A stretch of 64,000 bases of DNA from Cordyceps javanica (GCA_036850795.1 JAAECO010000004.1:868001-932000); one strand, 5' to 3'. Shown: positions 45,303-56,958, counted from the first letter of the stretch. Translations and numbers: made by a program. The notes: generated by a model from the letters alone, not told the origin.

Positions 45303-47499
45303 TCACATGACGCGACTGAAAGACCGAGCAAGAATGGCCTCAATCACCGCAAACTCGACCTGTGCAACATGTGCCAGCGTCATGGCATCAAAGCCAGCAC
45401 CTGTAGGGTGGTCAAGCTCGGCCCAGAAGTAACCCCAGTACCCGTCAGTAGCCAGAGCCTTGTCCTGAATGCTACGACGCTCGACTGGGGGGCGTGCAAA
45501 CACATCGCGCATCGTCTGCTCTCGAATGGCAGCAATATACCACTGAAAACACTGTTGTTGGCTATACATTCCGGCAAAAAGGGGGGAAAGGGACAAAAAT
45601 ACATACCTCGACAACATCCAGCGGCATACCGGGCTTGGGGACGAGGGCATACTGGTGACGCCAGCTGTTCGCGAACCGCGGCTGGCCGTAGATGCGCTGC
45701 TCTCCTTCGGACATGCCCACGATCCAGGCTACGTCGTCCTTCATTATGGCCGTGAACCCGGGACATTCCATGGCGGCCTTGGTCACGCGGCGGAGAAGTT
45801 GCTTGTTGAGGTTTACGGGATCATCGTTTTTGTCGAGGCTTTTGAGCAGCAACCGCAGCAGGTCGCACGTCGCCTGAAACATGGCGCTGCGCTGGCCGAC
45901 CGTGATGCAGTCGGTCATGTACCAAGGAAACTTGCGCAGCGTGCTGATGAGGCACTCGTAAGGGCGCTGTGGGCACTCCTTGGAGAATGGGGACTAGAAA
46001 GAAGTATTTCGAGGTTATTACTGAAAGGGAGGAAAGACAACGGCGACTGGGAAAGGGGCGAAAACATACACGATGAGGAACCTCGACGTGCTTTACAAGC
46101 ATAACCATCTCCTCGGCAGAGATAAAGCCCTTGAAGTTAGACCACGGCTCGGTGGGCTTGAATGGCTGGATCTCGGGCGTCACGCCCTTCCAGACGACAC
46201 CAGCCGCGACGGGAAACAGATCCTTCATGAGATTGGCCTGGCTCGAGAGCTGCAGGTCCACAGGACGGTCGCCAAGACGCGTTGGCCGGCCTGAGAGCTG
46301 GTTCTGCGTGTGCTTGTCTACAGCGCGCATGGCATCCTCGAGAGTCACAAACTCGACGTAAGCGTCCATGGTCTTGCTGGTAACCTTCTCCATGATGATG
46401 TGAACGGGCTCTTCGGCGTCATTTAGGATCTTGGAGTTGCGGCCGAGAAACGCAATTACCTCGGAACGCTTGGTGGCAAAGGGGATCTGCAACGGTCAGT
46501 TGAATTCAAGGTGACGAAAGATGTGTTGCTGGTTTTCTCTGTTTCTCCGGCGTACATACGTTTCCAAGGCGGACGACGCCGTGATTTTTAGCTGTGGCCT
46601 GCTTGGCTGCCTCGACAAATGGCATATTGCTCGGGTCAAGCACCATGGCAAGATTGGTGTCCCCCCAAGCCGGGTTGGTCAGCGCCTTAAGCTTCTCAGA
46701 GCGTCCATCGTAGGCGCCAACAGGCGGTTGATACACGGTAAGACTCTGCGGGGCAGGCAAACTCTGTTGGACCAGGAGGCCGAGCTGATGATCGAATGCC
46801 TCGGGAGATGGCAGCATCTCCTTAACGTGCTGGGACACTGTGGGCAGCTCTAAATTGAACTTGGGGGGTGGCTCGCTGGACATGGGGCGGCCGGACGTGC
46901 GCGGAGCATAGTTTCTAGGCTCCGTCATGCGACCAGAAGTCGGCATCGGACTGACAATGGCGCTTCTGTCTCGAACGTGGTGCCGTGGGTGCGATAGCAC
47001 GGGCGATGTGATGACTGTGTAGCTGGGACACAACTGATCAATGCTGCGAGGCTCATTATGGTGGCTCTTGGCCGGAGTGCCATTCTATGGCGTTCCGATC
47101 GAAGAGACAGAGCCTTGCGCGATAGCTTGAGAAAGGAGCTCGTGGGCGAAATCATCACTGGAGCTGAGACTCGTAGAAAGGTCAGAGTCTGTTTGAGTAG
47201 TGTTTGCGCCCTTTTAACAAGTTAGTAGCATGAAGAGGCAAGGCAGTCATGACGCTTACCTTGGAGATGGTAGGGGAAAAATCCCCCCAGCTAGAGGGAG
47301 TCCAGACGGCAGACTCGGGATTAAGCTTGCTTTGCAAAACGATAGACGAGGAGCCGGAGTCGGCACCCGACAGCATGCTTGAGGACATGTAGGCAGTGCT
47401 AGCGTTGGGAGATGAGGATAGCGAAGAATCAAAACTCATCTGGGAGACTTCCGAGTCCGAAGAGAAGAGTTTGAGGAGCGATTGGCTTTGAGTGTTCAT
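45303..47499 (-). CDS. RRM-domain RNA-binding protein with an in-frame UAG codon
   Basis: Five exons: 47260-47499, 46560-47210, 46070-46486, 45607-45993 and 45303-45542. All introns (GTAAGC, GTATGT, GTATGT, GTATGT donors) are phase 0; intron 1 has a perfect TACTAAC branch site. The frame has 644 sense positions plus the stop, but codon 122 (47085-47087) is UAG. Reading continues in the same frame and composition on both sides (SSIGTP-UAG-NGTPAK), so the gene is interrupted rather than ended there. The N-terminus is Ser-rich; an RRM runs from about 290 to 375 (HGVVRLGNIPFA, then DAYVEFVTLEDAMRAVD), with its first splice inside the RNP-2 strand. The C-terminal 270 residues form a helical domain unknown to me. 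If the UAG terminates, translation could only resume from Met codons near 46946. Fungal relatives are annotated only as RNP-domain proteins. Confidence 0.8.
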
Positions 47500-48228
47500 T
47501 CTCAGGCGCTAGTGTAGCAGTCATGAATGAATTTGGACCACAAGATTGAGGGAACAAAGGACTCGAGGACGTACAGCGCGCCCTTAGAAACGATGATGAT
47601 GAAGAAGAAGAAGAAGGAAGGAAGGAAAAAGAGGCAGAATAGTAGCCCAAGCCACGAGATATCAGATAAACGGACAGTGAAGATGAGGAGTCGTTGAGAG
47701 TAGCTGGTTTGCGGGATAACAAACGTCGAATGAACGGCGTCGATGCAAGCCCATGTGACAGAGTAGGAGAGAGCACCTGAGGGAATGGCTAGGAGAGGAG
47801 AACGATGAAGATGAAACAAAGGAGCGAAAGACAAAGAGTTTATATTTGTAGCTACGCCAACGTGGACGTGTGTGTGCGATAGCCGGGCGGCACTGTTGGA
47901 GGAGGTGCATGATGTGAAGCTGATCTCCGTTTGCCAGTGATGTGAGGACAGCCGCCGACTTCGCTGGCCTTGGCCAAAATGTAGCGGATCCCGAGAGTCC
48001 GGCTCCATTGTCGAGGAAGGACAATGCTATTTTTTTCACTTTCAAATTTTCTATCCTCGGTAGAGCCTTGGCCACCGATATCGCACAATGCTGGCTATTG
48101 TAAATTGTGACATTTGCTACGTGATTCGTAGCCGTATGCGCCTAAAACTGACATGGGCTGGCCCAACCCCTTGCACCCATGACTCGACCGTACAATTTTC
48201 CTACGCTGAAAATCATTTTTGTGTCGCC
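47500..48228. other. Intergenic, RRM gene promoter
   Basis: This lies between the RRM gene start and the ARPC4 stop, both on the minus strand. It contains a GAAGAA/GGAAGGAA purine run near 47595-47630. No gene is supported. Confidence 0.65.
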
Positions 48229-48960
48229 TCAATTAAACTGAACGGCATTAGCAAAAAGTCTCGACAGACTCGAGTAGTACATACCGGTGTTAGGAAAGAC
48301 TCTGCTACGAAACGCGCTCTGGCGTTCAGCTGCTAGTTGTTAGCTAAGCCTCTCATGTCTGGACTCCAACACATACAAAGAGCTTCATCTCGGAAATCTC
48401 CTTGTCGACATCCTCCATAAATTGAATGATGAAGTCGACAAGCTTGTGCTTCAACATCTCATCCGTATGGAAGTTTGTTATTAAGAAGGAAATGTCATAG
48501 CCCTAAATGCCAGTTAGCCGGCAGTCTTGACAGCGCCGGGATGATTGGTCGGGGCGGCATAGATACCTTGATCGGTTTTCTTCTCAGGATGAAAAAGGAC
48601 TCGGCTCTTTGCGTAAGGAACCGTGTAAATTTATGTACAAGGATGTGCTCGATCTCGTCGGCTTGCTTAATCTTGATGCTTATTCTTATGGAGTTGATGC
48701 TGGGCTCGATGAGGACGCGCTCGTTTTCGTTGCGCGCAATCGTCAGGGGCGTCAGGAGCACCTCGGGCGAGGATTGGGCCTCGATCTCGGGAACATTGTG
48801 TCGCTCGGCCGTCTGCGAGGCAAAGTTGGAGAGCGTCAAGGCGGCCGTCAAGCTGCTGCGCACGCACTGGAGGTAAGGACGGAGTGATTGAGACTGGCAC
48901 CCGCCAATCATTAGCCCACGAAAGGATTAAATGGCAAATTTTCCGGCGCATACTCACCAT
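48229..48960 (-). CDS. arc19: Actin-related protein 2/3 complex subunit 4 (ARPC4)
   Basis: Five exons: 48958-48960, 48567-48893, 48377-48502, 48285-48329 and 48229-48237, giving 169 residues, the normal ARPC4 length. The first exon is only the ATG, directly followed by donor GTGAGT; the last exon is nine bases (Phe-Asn-stop). The joined protein reads MSQSLRPYLQC, ERHNVPEIEAQ, PLTIARNENERVLIEPS, ADEIEHILVHKFTRFL, QRAESFFILRRKP, then GYDISFLITN, LVDFIIQFMEDVDKEISEMK and LNARARFVAESFLTPFN, collinear with this highly conserved protein. ARPC4 pairs with ARPC2 in the core of the complex that nucleates branched actin for endocytic patches and polarity. The very short terminal exons explain why simple gene finders would truncate it. 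It is divergent from ubp6, separated by 649 nt. Confidence 0.97.
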
Positions 48961-49609
48961 GGCTAGAACAAGGGACGCCGCAACTGGGCGTTTATCGTCG
49001 TGGTGCTGCTTGTTGCGTTGTCCAGCGTCACTATTGCTGGCTGGCTACGACGGCGGGGTTCACGTATTGGAGCTTGACCTGACGTCTGCAGGTGGGGCTG
49101 AGCAACAGAACGACGTATGTGTCACGTGAAGGCATGTGGCGCGTGCAGATGGGCCTGTGGCGCATTCACCGCCAGACACTCCACTGAATCGTGCTGAACA
49201 ACTGCTGAAGCAGGGTCAGGGAGCTATAAGAGCTGCCGGGGGAGCAATGAATCGGGTTGAAGTATCAGATGAAGAAAGGAGATAAAAATACCATAATTTC
49301 TTCTACCGAAGGATGTAGAGTAATGCAGCGCAAGCCAACCACAGAAAACTGACGTGTTGAGTTGCCTTTCTGCTATGGCCAAGTAAGTAGTATAAGCCCA
49401 TTTGGACACTGTAAATCAGGTACCAGCCATGACGAAGCTCAGCGCTTCGATCTGGCTCCACCATCTTCGAAGGCAACCACCCGGTTCTCTTCCGGCACAT
49501 ATCTTTGTTTTCATTTTGAACCTTTGCTTTCTTCTACACTGGACGAGTGTTCTTAACCCATATCAAATACTGTAGCACACGTCCACAGATACACCAATTC
49601 ACGGTCATC
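48961..49609. promoter_or_regulatory. Divergent promoter between ARPC4 and ubp6
   Basis: A 649-nt spacer between two divergent housekeeping start codons. There is no clear TATA box; CT-rich tracts just upstream of the ubp6 ATG (about 49500-49550) are typical of fungal housekeeping leaders. Confidence 0.5.
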
Positions 49610-51366
49610 ATGGCAATCATATCTGGTCCGTTACCCCGCCATTCCTCCCGCGTTCAAAACAATCGCTGACGGTAACAGTGGTTGCCAAGCACCAAGGCAA
49701 GAAGTACGATGTTGACGTCGATACCGAAACCACTGGCCTCGACTTCAAGCTTCAAATTTACTCTTTAACCAATGTCGAACCTGAGCGCCAAAAGATCCTC
49801 GTCAAGGGCGGCCAGCTCAAGGATGATGCCGACATGGGCTCCCTCGGCCTCAAGGCCAACCAGGTCTTGATGGTCATGGGCACGCCTAGCGGTGGCGCCG
49901 GTGAGCTTGTGCGTCCCAAGGATCAGATCAAGTTCGTCGAAGACATGACCGAGGCCGAACAAGCCCAGCAGGTCGGCGCGACGCCTGCTGGCCTGATGAA
50001 CCTGGGCAACACTTGCTACCTCAACTCGACACTCCAGACCCTCCGCGCCATCCCCGAACTCCAGGCTGCCCTTGAAGACTATAGGGGAAGTGACTCGTCA
50101 AGCCTCATGGCTGGCATGTCGCAAGTGGATCTGGCCTCGCAGCTGGCCGATCTGTATAAAAAAATGAGCGCCACGCAAGATCCGTTTCCTCCAATGAACT
50201 TTTTGGGTGCCCTGCGCGCTGTCTTTCCACAGTTTGCTGAAAAGGCGAAGTCTAATAACGGCTATGCGCAGCAGGATGCGGAAGAAGCTTGGTCGCAGAT
50301 TGTCCAGCAGCTCGGCGAAAAGGTTCAGATCAAGCAGGACAACGGTCCCAGCGCATCATTCGTGCAAAAGTATTTGAGCGGTGAATTCACCTCGTCTATG
50401 GAATGCGACGAAGAGGATGCGGTGAAAGCTGGAGAAAAGGCCATCGTCTCAAAGGATCATTTTACGAAACTCAACTGCCACATCGACGGTCAGACGAACC
50501 ACCTTCGCGACGGTATCATGGCGGCTCTCAGCGAGAAGATTGAGAAGAAGTCCGAGGTCCTCGACCGAGACGCGACATATACGAAGCGTTCCAAAATTTC
50601 CCGAGCCCCGAAATACCTTACAGTTCACTTTGTCCGATTCTTTTGGAAGCGTGAGACTCAGAAGAAGGCCAAGATTATGCGCAAGGTTACATTCCCCCAG
50701 GAGCTTGACATTGTCGAATTCTGCTCCGATGATCTGAAGAAAGCCTTGATCCCTGTCCGAGACAAGGTCCGCGAAGTGCGCAAAGACGAGGAGGATATTG
50801 AGCGTGCTCGCAAGCGACGCAAGAAGAACAACAACACTGATGATATTGCAGGCGGTTCTGGGCTACCTAGCGAAAGAGAACTCAAGGAGAAGGAAAAGGC
50901 CGAAGCTGAGAGGCAGAAGCGGACTGGTGAGAAGGCAACCGGGAAGGCGGCCGATGGTGATACCGAAATGGGCGAGACGTACAAGACTGATGCTGAGGTG
51001 GAGGCCGAGCAAGCTGCCGCTCTACTCAGCGCCAAGAAGGAGCTAAATGCACTCATCAACCCTGAGCTGCGGACAGACGAAGGTGCTAATCAGTCCGGTC
51101 TGTATGAGCTCCGTGGCGTGGTTACGCATCAAGGTGCCAGTGCGGATAGCGGCCACTACACTGCCTACGTCAAGAAGTCTGCCCCTGTCGACCCCAAGAC
51201 CGGTGTCAAGGGCGAGGAGGACGGCAAGTGGTGGTGGTTCAATGACGACAAGGTATCGGAGGTGACCGTAGACAAGGTAGAGGCCCTGTCAGGTGGTGGC
51301 GAGTTCCACTCAGCGCTGATTCTGCTGTACAAGGCCATTGATCTGCCCAGTGTTGACGGACAGTAA
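49610..51366 (+). CDS. ubp6: Ubiquitin carboxyl-terminal hydrolase Ubp6 (USP14-type)
   Basis: Two exons, 49610-49625 and 49679-51366 (intron GTCCGT...AACAG, 53 nt), give 567 residues. The tiny first exon yields MAIIS ahead of VVAKHQGKKYDVDVD, the start of the N-terminal ubiquitin-like domain (about 4-78) that docks on the proteasome. The USP domain has the Cys box GLMNLGNTCYLNSTLQ with nucleophile Cys118 and the His box ASADSGHYTAY with His498, followed by WWWFNDDKVSEV, which carries the third catalytic residue. Ubp6 trims ubiquitin from substrates bound to the 19S regulatory particle. A Lys/Glu-rich acidic insert at about 370-440, with KKNNN and DTEMGET, separates parts of the catalytic domain, as in other fungal orthologues. 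All catalytic residues are intact. Confidence 0.95.
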
Positions 51367-51598
51367 GGATACGGATGAATAACAGAAAAGTATATGATAG
51401 AATGGCAGCTATGAAGATGAATGAACAGGAATCATGACAGATGTGGCCATGTGGGTAAAACGCGTAGTTCTATCTATGCAAGTAATGTACAGGTCTATCG
51501 GGGGTATCACGCATCATGCAATTTTGTACAGTGCGGTGCAGCGACAGCTACGCCAGCAAAGGGAGGGCGGAAGATGCCAAGTTGGTACAGTATTTTCG
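51367..51598. other. Short convergent 3' region
   Basis: 232 nt between the stop codons of ubp6 (+) and the small membrane protein gene (-). Confidence 0.6.
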
Positions 51599-51984
51599 TC
51601 ATCTCGATCGTTTTGCCTTTTCCACCTCGCGCTCGACGAGGCGCTCCTGAAAGACCTCCATCTTTCGGTCAATTTGTGCGCGCTGATGCACAAGGTGCTT
51701 CCGCTGCTCTTCGAGGATGGCTATTTGCTGCGCGGGCGAGTCGGTCCGGAACTGCTTAATCGACTGCACAGCGAAACCAATACCAATTAGTACATTGTCT
51801 TCGTTTGAGAGAACCCCCCCTGGAGAGAGGCGAGCAGCAAGAATTTGGTGGTTGGTTATACCTCGGTCTTCTGGTGGTCGGATTTGAGCTGCGCGCCGGT
51901 CAGAGAGCCGACGATGATGACGGCGCCAAAGGCGGTCGCAATCAGGCCGCCGCGCAGCCTTGGTTTTGGCAAAGGGCCGGACAT
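51599..51984 (-). CDS. Small one-span membrane protein with C-terminal helix, hypothetical
   Basis: Two exons, 51862-51984 and 51599-51763 (intron GTATAA...GTGCAG, 98 nt), give 95 residues. The ATG has a strong context (CACACCATG) and is preferred to an upstream in-frame one. The protein starts with a short basic segment (PLPKPRLRGG), then one membrane span at about 14-32 (LIATAFGAVIIVGSLTGAQL), and then a long charged helix with coiled-coil character. A basic N-terminus before a single span plus a charged helix is the layout of several small inner-mitochondrial assembly factors (for example PET117-like), but the sequence does not match one that I can name. The splice at TE|SIKQFRTDS keeps the helix in register. 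Confidence 0.6.
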
Positions 51985-53746
51985 GGTGTGAGTGCGCTTC
52001 CTGATATTCTCCTCGGACAAGTAATCGACTTGGGATGCGCGCGAAAGCTTTGAGGTAGTCGATGGGCCCGGGGGATAGTTGACAGTTTGCACCGTGGTGA
52101 TGTCGCTTACGACTTGGCGACTCTGAGGTAACGAAAAGGTACGACGATGGGGTATTTTCAGTGTAATGTCTTATCATCCAGTGCTGTATAGTGGTTCGAT
52201 CGCGCAGGTTGCTCGTTGGCAGCGTCTTGAGGTACGCTGGGGCGGTTCATGGCGGGACGAAGATTGGCTGTTTTAGTCAGCTTTTGAACCACTGCCATTG
52301 ATAGCGGTCTCAACCACTGTAATAGAATAGTGGGCGACCTTGGTGCTCGGTAGCTGCCGATAAGCGCTAAGAAGGCATTCAATCTTTCATTTAGACTTTG
52401 GCCGACGCCATGAAAAACGCCTTGAGAAGAAAAAAAAAAAAGAAAACAAAGAATAGATGCAATTTTTCTCATATGAGGCGCAGATGGCCTTTCAGCCTCG
52501 TGATGAGATTTGTTGCTGCTGATTACTGCATTGAGCAGCGCCTACGTTTCATGATATATACTGGACTGTAGACAGCGTGCGCCATCAATTATATAAGACA
52601 CAAAAGTAAGGTAGTATCAATCATTTGGGCACACGAGAACATAAGTGACTCTGGAGAAACGAGATCCTTTCCGGAGAGATTTGCTGGTCTGAGTTCATTA
52701 CTACATACATGGGGTGTCTCATCTACCGAATCATCGCGACAGTATAGCAGTTGTTGGCTAAACAACTGAAAGAGTATACTTATGCGGCGCTGTTCGCTGG
52801 GATGCGAGGGTTAACTGGATGCTGGCTTTCTTCATCAATATGCTTGAACATCATGGGGCGGCAACTTGGGTGGTTGCGACGTCCCGATGGTATATGATCT
52901 GCAACAGTAAGTAGAATCATTGGGCTAATTTCCAGCTGTTCTTTTTTCTCGAGGCTGAATCACTGTTGATCGAAATCGTTATTGCTTCAGCTTTCACAGC
53001 CCAGACCTGTCCCTCGCAGCCGCGGTCTCTGTTCATGGTAAATGAGATGCACGATCTGCGAATTAAATCGACCGAGACAGCAGCTTGATTGAAAGTCAGA
53101 GTTTAGTTTCTTTTCGCACTCAGCCCCGAGGGACAATCAGACCATTAGTTAGAGCATGCGGCCTGCCACAATGGCGAGCAATACGACCGACCGCTGCCAA
53201 ACCGAGTTGCCCGACGTCCAGTGCGGCTGAACTGAACCCACAGGCCATACGCTTACCCTAATGAAGCTCAGGTCGCCGCCGGCGCCGCCAGCCACTCATG
53301 CCGCAGCATCGGTACCAGTCGTTGCTTTTGCGATCAGAGAGAGGCCAAGAGATCCACCATCGGTGTCTCCCGCAGGGGCCCCCCCGGGGGGAGCGGCCTA
53401 GAACTTGTGAAGGGGGGAGACCTGCAACCCCTCTGCCGAGCGCGGGCGGTGCGACGTCGTGCTGACGCGACGACGTTATGACCTTCTCGCTTGGGAAGAA
53501 CAAAGCTTCTACAAAGCCCAGGATTGACGAATCGAGAGACAAAGGTGGGGTGGAAGGTGTTCAGCTGTAGAGAATGGCGTCTCAAATCGGGTCAGCCCTG
53601 CGATACCCCGACTGGCGGTCTTTAACATGTCAGACTATAAAAGACGTCTGCTGCGCCTTGACGATTCGAATATAAAGAAGCCGCTAGCTACTCTTTAATA
53701 CTTACCATCCACGCAGCCCACTCCATCCTCATCACATCGGCCTATC
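51985..53746. other. Intergenic, no supported gene
   Basis: An AT-richer 1.8-kb stretch between the housekeeping block and the accessory block. A GC-rich patch (about 53250-53470) contains only mutually overlapping frames. The TATA box of the NlpC/P60 gene lies near its right end. Confidence 0.6.
53636..53643 (+). promoter_or_regulatory. TATA box of the NlpC/P60 gene
   Basis: TATAAAAG, about 108 nt upstream of the ATG at 53747, with a CT/CA-rich leader between. Confidence 0.65.
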
Positions 53747-54324
53747 ATGAAGTTCACTCTCGTCAGCATGGTCCTCGCCGCCTCCGGCGCCGCCTTTGCC
53801 GCCCCCGCCGACGAGATGCTCCAGAAGCGCGACGGCCCCGGCATCGTCAAGGCCGCCGACAGCCAGATCGGCATCGACTACGTCTACGGCGGCGGCGGCT
53901 GCAACGGTCCCTCCAAGGGCGGCTACGACTGCTCCGGCCTGACCCAGTACTCTGTCTGCAAGGCCCAGGGCAAGACCATCCGTACGTTTCTCTCTTCCCC
54001 AGCAAAAAGATGAAAGCTATACAATGTGTCAGCCCGGCGAACAAAACAAAAGAGATGCTAACACTGGCCACAGCCCGTACCGCCCATGAGCAGTACCACT
54101 CGTCCATGGGCAAGCACCTGCCACGCGCCCAGGCCAAGCCCGGCGACATGCTCTTCTGGGCCACCAACGGCGACTGCAAGAACCACGTCGTGCACGTAGG
54201 CATCTTCGTCAAGGCCGGCACCATGGTCAACGCCGCCCACACCGGCACCAAGGTCCGCCAGCAGTCCATCTGGACCTCGAGCGGCGGCGAGTCCATCTGC
54301 CCCGACGCCGTTCGTTTCTGGTAG
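53747..54324 (+). CDS. Secreted NlpC/P60-family peptidase
   Basis: Two exons, 53747-53981 and 54074-54324 (intron GTACGT...CCACAG, 92 nt), give 161 residues. Residues 1-18 form a signal peptide (MKFTLVSMVLAASGAAFA), followed by a short propeptide ending LQKR, a Kex2-type site. The mature domain has YVYGGGGCNG and YDCSGLTQY, with nucleophile Cys62; PGDMLFW at 101-107; and HVVHVGIF with the catalytic His119; NAAHTG at 131-136 may supply the third polar residue. These enzymes cleave D-Glu/diaminopimelate-type bonds in bacterial peptidoglycan, so a secreted fungal copy probably acts on bacteria. The family is mainly bacterial and the fungal lineage is best explained by old horizontal transfer, since it now carries an intron, signal peptide and fungal promoter. 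Four extra Cys could form disulphides outside the cell. Confidence 0.88.
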
Positions 54325-54446
54325 AGGGACCGATCACGACGGATAACGAATTGTACATATATAAATGTAAATACAAGGAAATATTAAGCAGGGGTTGCCC
54401 TAAGCGAGAGATGATTCATGTGCTGTGCAAAGTGTTTCTAGATGCA

Positions 54447-56308
54447 TCATGCGGCCGCGTCCTTTTTGCGATTGAGCCTCTCAATAGCGTCCCGCGCTCC
54501 ATCCCACTTCTTCCGCTTGCCGTCAAAGACACGCAGCAGGAACGGCGAGTAGATGCCGTCGACGAGCAGCCTGTAATAGTCCCTATTGCGCCACCAAAAC
54601 ACCCAGCCCTTCCACCCCCAGCCCAGGTTCTCGGACAGCCCCGTCCCCGCGGTGGCCTGCGCCCAGGGCTCCCACGCGCTCTGCCGGACCCAGGTGCCCG
54701 GCGTCGGCCCCTGCTTCGCGCGCGCGCAGACGAGCCTGTGGTGCGCGTCGACGGCCCTGCCCATCTCGGCGGCCGGGGGCAGGGCCGAGTTGCCGGTCCA
54801 CACCTGGGCGACCGTCATGGAGGCGAGATCGTAGAGCGGAAAGGCCCCGCTGAAGAACCAGACGCAGCCCATGAACGCGAGCGAGTCCGGGTGGTCGAGG
54901 GAGAAGATGTTCTGGTACAGCCGCGGCAGCGGCTTGCCGTAGGATCCGGGCAGCTCGTACCAGCTCTGGGGTGTGTCTCGCGTCGGGTCGGCCGCCGGGT
55001 CCATCATGCTGAAGTCCTTGCGGTAGCCGGTGCAGCATATGATGCTGTCCACCTCGAGCTTGCTCCCGTCGCTGAGCTCCACGGTAGTGCCGTCGAGAAT
55101 CGACTTGACTGCCGGCACAGAAGTGACGACGCCGTCGGCAAAGTTGGACACCAAATTGTCCGAGACGATGACACCGCCAAACTTGACCGGCAGGGCGGGG
55201 GAAAGCCGCCACTCAGGCTGCATGGTAAATCTCTCTCCCTGGAGCTTGCCGACCATCTTGTTAAACATAAAGTCCGCAAGAGCGGGCGCGTATCTATCTA
55301 TCGTCGCAATGAAATTGAGCTTCCGCAACGTCAAAGTATGATCCGAGGGCACCCCGTTTTTGTTCGTGCGTGGAAGCTACTGCGTGTAAGCATTCCGCAC
55401 TGGATTGCGAGTCCTCGAGAATACTGCCATCTGGAGACCAATTGCACAACTTACAATGTAAATACCCTTGGCGTGCGAGATGTAAATTTCGCTTGCATGG
55501 CCGCGCAGAGCCTCAACGGTGTCAGCCGTGGTGTTGCCCAGGCCTACTAACAGAACGCGCTTCCCTTTGAACGGCTCTGGCCTGGCATGTTTGTTAGCTC
55601 GTCGTTGCAGAGGGACCAAGGGGCTGCGATCACCTTTTAAAGGCCTGAGAATGAATGTAATCGCCCGTGAATTGCTCCAGCCCCTGGATCTTGGGCATAT
55701 TCGGATGTGACGTCGGCCCAGTTGAGACTACGACTTTGTCGAACCGCTCCGACGTGCCATCAGCCATCTCCAATACCCATGCCTTTGCCGCCTCGTCGTA
55801 TTTTATTTTTTGGACCGTCACACCGAGGCGAAAACGCTTCTCAAGCTCGAAATGTTTTGCGTAGCTCTCTAGGTACCGCTGAACGTCCAGAGCGCTCGCG
55901 TGAGAAGGGACGGACTCTGGAAACTCATAATCTGTAAAGCAGCCCTGAAGTTCTCTGTTAGAAGAAAAATGTGGTAAACCCGTAGATTAAGCTTTCAATA
56001 CTCACGCGCTCCTTTGAAATATTTACAATTGTTGCTAGGGTATTGTTAGCGCCTGCAGGAGGTACGTCTGAGCGACCTACATTCGAGCACCGACGTCTGG
56101 TTGTCCTCAGTGTAGTGCCAGACGCCACCAATATAGTCATTAGATTCGAAGCCGGTCACATCAAACCCTTCCTCGACGAGATTTTTAACCGTGACCAGGC
56201 CGACAGCGCCTGTTCGATATTGTTTTAGCATCCTGCCGCAAAGAAACTCTAGACAGACGCCAGCGTACCTAGACCGACGACAGCGACCGTGGCTTTTTGA
56301 TCTCTCAT
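54447..56308 (-). CDS. Flavin-containing monooxygenase (FMO)
   Basis: Six exons: 56269-56308, 56081-56209, 56006-56034, 55634-55944, 55455-55581 and 54447-55376, giving 521 residues. The first splice rebuilds the FAD-binding VVGLGAVG (10-17). SVLESTIVNISKERGCFTDYEFPES crosses three splices. The FMO fingerprint is FTGDYIHSQAF, and the NADP-binding VGLGNTTADT lies at 182-191. CCTGYRKDF corresponds to the FATGY linker motif. The family adds one oxygen atom from O2 to soft nucleophiles (N, S) or acts as a Baeyer-Villiger enzyme; the substrate is unknown. The C-terminus is Trp-rich (GWGWKGWVFWW) and ends with a basic KKDAAA. It is divergent from the FAD monooxygenase gene at 56959 over a 650-nt shared promoter, which suggests co-regulation and possible pathway partnership. 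Confidence 0.9.
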
Positions 56309-56958
56309 ATTTCCGAATCTCTGCAGTGACGCACTGCGCAATATTGTGAGTTCCAAAATGTTGCGTTCAGCCGCAATGATATTTATGCTGCTGGATTTGG
56401 GGGCTCAGCCCATCAAGGTCAGCTTAATAACCGAGCGCTGTGCTCGATATCCGTTGCGCGGTGGCGTGCCACAATCGGACCTACGAGCGCACAACCTAAT
56501 CCGGTGTATTCGCGAAGGATCCTGGGGAATGTGGCTTTTCGGAAATACGGCAAGTTTGCAGTATTTTTAGCCGCGCTATGACTCTCTCGCGAGAGTAATA
56601 GATCTTGCCCACCGTCCAAAACGTCGCAGGATCCATCACAAGATCTTCATTCCTGGATATTGCAGCAGGGAGTTGTAGTATTACCAATATATGCACGTTC
56701 TCGTATGCATCTAATACCAACACTACTTACGGAATAGTGTTGCGGCTCTTCCCGGAGATGCCCCATCAACCAGTATAGCGTCCCCAAGTATAGTCAATGT
56801 CGCATCCAAATGGAGCAGGCTCCGGCAACCGTCCGCGGACAGAAAGCTAAAGTCCGGCACTAGACTTTGCATTGTATGCCTGAGGATTTTGCGTCACGTT
56901 TATAAAAAGAGGTTGCGGGAACCATGGTTAAAGTTTCCAGCGACAAGACGGGACGAAA
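56309..56958. promoter_or_regulatory. Divergent promoter between two monooxygenase genes
   Basis: 650 nt between the FMO (-) and PHBH-type (+) start codons. A TATA box for the plus-strand gene is at 56901-56909. No gene is supported inside. Confidence 0.55.
56901..56909 (+). promoter_or_regulatory. TATA box of the FAD monooxygenase gene
   Basis: TATAAAAAG, about 50 nt upstream of the ATG at 56959. Confidence 0.55.
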
